The notes under the pieces are model-generated. The model worked only from the letters and a program-made list of their open reading frames with translations, was not told the DNA's origin and did not search any database. DNA of 7,884 bases, taken from assembly GCA_029941825.1 (NCBI GenBank), contig JAPYTM010000039.1, positions 1-7,884 of the forward strand, given 5' to 3'. Position 1 is the first letter of the stretch, and each line of letters opens with the position of its first letter. Made by a program: the position numbers and the translations under genes. Below are positions 6,174 through 7,884 of this stretch, in pieces. The stretch comes from Candidatus Nitrosopumilus sp. GTDB taxonomy: Archaea > Thermoproteota > Nitrososphaeria > Nitrososphaerales > Nitrosopumilaceae.

Positions 6174-6481
6174 GAAACGATGAACGTTATGAAATTCAAA
6201 GGGCATTTGATCAATTACCATATGTATTAGGCTCAAGTTGGGCAGTAATTTGGTTTAGAATGAAAAGAATCAAAAAACCAACAAGAGATGAATATAGGAA
6301 AAAAACTCTTGAATATCTAAAGATGGTTGAGCCAGTTTTTGAATCCTATCCAAAAGATGAAGAATTTACTGAAATTTGCAAATATATTGAAATACGAAAA
6401 AATGAGGTTTATGGAAAAATACAATCAGGTGAAAATCCAGAAGTGGAATCTCGTTATGACAGGTATGTCGATTATGGTTAA
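6170..6481 (+). CDS. Conserved-looking 103-residue protein coupled to hemB, function unknown
   Basis: I do not recognise this protein. It is 103 residues, highly charged, rich in Tyr, Lys and Glu, and probably all helical. It has a central hydrophobic patch (LPYVLGSSWAVIWFRM, 16-31) that is too short and too charged at its end to be a confident membrane span. It has one Cys (70) and no His, so no obvious metal or heme site. Expression with the heme genes is supported by the ATGA overlap with hemB, the same codon style, and a position at the end of the operon. Its TAA (6479-6481) overlaps the stop of the opposing HD gene, which argues that both frames are real. A role as an accessory or regulator of tetrapyrrole synthesis is only a guess from position. 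Confidence 0.75.
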   Translation: MRNDERYEIQRAFDQLPYVLGSSWAVIWFRMKRIKKPTRDEYRKKTLEYLKMVEPVFESYPKDEEFTEICKYIEIRKNEVYGKIQSGENPEVESRYDRYVDYG

Positions 6482-7098
6482 AGTTCCTGTTTTAGTTGGT
6501 TCAAAAATTCCTTTAGTACTCTAGTTCTCTTTTTTGCTTCTACTTTTCCCGATTTTGTGTTCATTAATGATTCTAGTTTGAATAATTTTTGATAGAAATG
6601 GTCTAGTGTCCAAGTTTTATCATCAGGGTTTCTTTTTTTACAAAATGGATCATTAAAGTTGTAAAATGGTCTATTTAGAGAACCACCGGTAGCAAAAACT
6701 CGAGCAATACCTATTGCACCTAACGCATCCAATCTATCAGCATCTTGAAGTATCTTTCCCTCCATAGTTTCAGGAGTTTTGTTTTGTGAAAAACTATGAT
6801 CACGTATTGCATTGGAAATTATCATAATTTCAACATCAGAATAATCATATTTTTTTAGAATTAATTTTGATTTTTTTGCACTATGAATTGAAGACATTTT
6901 TGATCGTTTATCAGATTTTGGGTAAGATACAACATCATGTAGTAAAATAGAAGTTAGAACCAAATTTTTATTTACTTTTTCTTGTTTACAGATTTTTTCA
7001 GCATTTTTGTATACTCTCATAATATGTTCAAAATCATGCGCAGAATCATGTTTTGTTAATTCTTTAACCTCGTCTTTGAGGGAATCAAGAGTATTCAT
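6478..7098 (-). CDS. HD-domain metal-dependent phosphohydrolase (YedJ-like)
   Basis: This is a 206-residue soluble HD-superfamily hydrolase. The metal ligands are readable: HDFEHIMRV (His21/His25), the HD doublet in SILLHDVV (His54-Asp55), AIRDHSFS (His101) and the QDADRLDALGAIGIARVFATGG block (118-139). The last block, with the domain's final Asp at 119 or 121, is characteristic of the YedJ type of HD proteins. These are presumed phosphohydrolases of nucleotides or related small molecules; the substrate is not known from sequence. Length fits the family. The ATG follows directly on the TAA of the upstream membrane-protein gene with no gap, and GGAGAT (minus strand, 7109-7104) lies five bases before it, so the two are cotranscribed and probably coupled. 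Its stop (6480-6478) overlaps that of the opposing operon. Nothing suggests a Cas3 or toxin role. Confidence 0.88.
   Translation of the reverse strand: MNTLDSLKDEVKELTKHDSAHDFEHIMRVYKNAEKICKQEKVNKNLVLTSILLHDVVSYPKSDKRSKMSSIHSAKKSKLILKKYDYSDVEIMIISNAIRDHSFSQNKTPETMEGKILQDADRLDALGAIGIARVFATGGSLNRPFYNFNDPFCKKRNPDDKTWTLDHFYQKLFKLESLMNTKSGKVEAKKRTRVLKEFLNQLKQEL
6530..6535 (+). terminator. T-tract possibly ending the heme operon transcript
   Basis: A run of six T (TCTCTTTTTTGC) begins 49 bases after the last stop of the operon, inside the antisense of the HD gene. Archaeal RNA polymerase often stops at such runs without a hairpin. A similar T7 (2188-2194) lies 59 bases beyond the zinc-finger gene. 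Both positions are also coding for Lys-rich stretches on the other strand, so the evidence is weak. Confidence 0.25.
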
Positions 7099-7719
7099 TT
7101 AAAATCTCCATATTTTTGGTTTTACAAATTTTAATTTTTTCTGAGTAATTAACAATGTCCAATTTACAGATGCAAATAAAATGATCATTCCAATTCCAAC
7201 ACCATCAATTAATAAAATTCCAGTAATACGATCTTCAAATATTTCTAAAATAGGAGTTAAAACTGCATTACCAAAATATATCATCACAATATATGAAATT
7301 GTTCTGCCAAACCAAAATCCAATATAAATTCCTAAACTTTTAGCACGCATCAAGCCATATGTGATAAACAACATGTTACTTGGTAAAGGAGTTGCAGCAA
7401 ACAAGAAAGATGCAATTAGATAACCATACTTTTTTTGGTTAAGATAATTTCCAATTATATCAAGATTGGATTTTTGCTCTTCTCCAACAAATCTTCTAAA
7501 ATATCCACTAAATTTTTTGAGAATGAATCGTCCAACAGTTGCACCAGTTGCACCAACTATTGCAAGAAGAACAATATTCAGAGTAGGATCAAGAAGATGA
7601 AAAGAAGTTAGAATAATCCAGCTTGGTGGCATTAGAATTGGTGCAGCATTTACACCGATCAAAATTAAGAGAATTCCAAAATACGAATATTCAGATAAAA
7701 TTTCAAAAATATCTAACAT
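7099..7719 (-). CDS. VTT/DedA-type (SNARE-associated) membrane protein
   Basis: This is a 206-residue integral membrane protein. Hydrophobic segments lie at about 12-40 (broken by APILMPP, probably re-entrant), 46-66, 98-124, 130-152 and 166-192. They are separated by short charged loops (KKFSGYFRRFVGEEQK, 68-83) and followed by a Lys-rich tail. The Gly-rich GATGATVGR (56-64) and the ATPLPSN loop (109-115) match the VTT/DedA pattern of a Gly helix plus a Pro-containing re-entrant loop. Members are implicated in lipid scrambling or proton-coupled transport, but the substrate here is unknown. Length is typical. ATG-7719 has an A/T-rich element 22-31 bases upstream and no clear Shine-Dalgarno site, so a leaderless start is likely. 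It is the first gene of a two-gene unit with the HD hydrolase. Confidence 0.8.
   Translation of the reverse strand: MLDIFEILSEYSYFGILLILIGVNAAPILMPPSWIILTSFHLLDPTLNIVLLAIVGATGATVGRFILKKFSGYFRRFVGEEQKSNLDIIGNYLNQKKYGYLIASFLFAATPLPSNMLFITYGLMRAKSLGIYIGFWFGRTISYIVMIYFGNAVLTPILEIFEDRITGILLIDGVGIGMIILFASVNWTLLITQKKLKFVKPKIWRF
7104..7109 (-). promoter_or_regulatory. Shine-Dalgarno site of the HD hydrolase gene
   Basis: Read on the minus strand this is GGAGAT, five bases before the ATG at 7098. It lies within the last codons of the upstream gene, which explains how a gene with zero intergenic distance is translated. Confidence 0.6.
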
Positions 7720-7740
7720 CTTTCCAAGAATTTGTCACTT

Positions 7741-7750
7741 TTTTTATTTC
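7741..7750 (-). promoter_or_regulatory. Putative TATA box of the VTT-HD unit
   Basis: On the minus strand this reads GAAATAAAAA, 22-31 bases before ATG-7719, fitting a leaderless archaeal promoter. It was found by eye. Confidence 0.45.
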
Positions 7751-7775
7751 TAAACCCTTGTATCCTCAAATAGTC

Positions 7776-7790
7776 ATGAAATAATTTCAT
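7776..7790. repeat. Perfect 7-base palindrome with one-base centre
   Basis: ATGAAAT-A-ATTTCAT is a perfect dyad in the non-coding right end, 57 bases upstream of the membrane-protein ATG and behind its TATA element. It could be an operator half-shared with the next gene to the right. In DNA this A/T-rich, about one such dyad in a window of this size is expected by chance. Confidence 0.3.
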
Positions 7791-7873
7791 AATGATCTAA
7801 AAAATTAAAAAAATTACATGTTTTTCATAACAATGATCATGTATTGTAACAAATTGGATCAATCATGCAATAT

Positions 7874-7882
7874 CTTTATAAG
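7874..7882 (+). promoter_or_regulatory. TATA-like box pointing out of the right edge
   Basis: CTTTATAAG is the best match in the window to an archaeal TATA element. No gene follows within the window, and its orientation (TTTATAA reading rightward) suggests a gene starting about 25 bases further on, beyond base 7884. The 7751-7873 stretch before it holds no open frame I would call a gene. Confidence 0.45.
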
Positions 7883-7884
7883 CA

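Noticed and set aside
1..7884. CRISPR array, insertion sequence, tRNA or rRNA, defence island
   Set aside because: I saw no regularly spaced repeats, transposase, cloverleaf or defence genes on either strand. The HD protein has no helicase partner and lacks Cas3 features.

Overview
The window looks like a chromosomal segment of an ammonia-oxidising archaeon (Thaumarchaeota/Nitrososphaerota, Nitrosopumilus-like). This is inferred from four things: A+T-rich DNA, TATA-like elements about 22-31 bases before start codons (leaderless-type promoters), very tight packing, and an archaeal siroheme-dependent heme gene set. I have no database result to confirm the taxon. There are no RNA genes, insertion sequences, CRISPR arrays or integration signs, so this is a housekeeping region with some poorly described small proteins.

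Layout. 1-663 (+) is the 3' part of a chlorite-dismutase-fold protein whose start lies left of the window. 785-2129 (+) is a two-gene unit: an aldo/keto reductase and a small protein with a B-box-like zinc finger. It runs tail to tail into 2126-3151 (-), a fused AhbA-AhbB siroheme decarboxylase. A short divergent promoter region (about 3152-3245) separates that gene from a rightward heme operon: precorrin-2 dehydrogenase (3246-3899), glutamyl-tRNA reductase hemA (3896-5161), porphobilinogen synthase hemB (5193-6173) and an unrecognised 103-residue protein (6170-6481). A second tail-to-tail junction follows, then a leftward pair: a VTT/DedA-type membrane protein (7719-7099) and an HD-domain hydrolase (7098-6478). 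7720-7884 is non-coding and holds the promoter of the leftward pair, a small palindrome and a TATA-like box pointing out of the right edge.

How the genes fit together. HemA reduces glutamyl-tRNA to glutamate semialdehyde and HemB condenses two 5-aminolevulinates to porphobilinogen. The Met8/CysG-N-like protein oxidises precorrin-2 to sirohydrochlorin. After iron insertion, the AhbA-AhbB fusion would decarboxylate siroheme to 12,18-didecarboxysiroheme. The chlorite-dismutase-like protein is a candidate for the last step, Fe-coproporphyrin III to heme b. HemL, HemC, HemD, the uroporphyrinogen methyltransferase and AhbC are not in this window. The most interesting points are this possible Ahb/ChdC hybrid heme route, the AhbA-AhbB fusion with a motif-rich divergent promoter, and the B-box-like finger in an archaeal protein.
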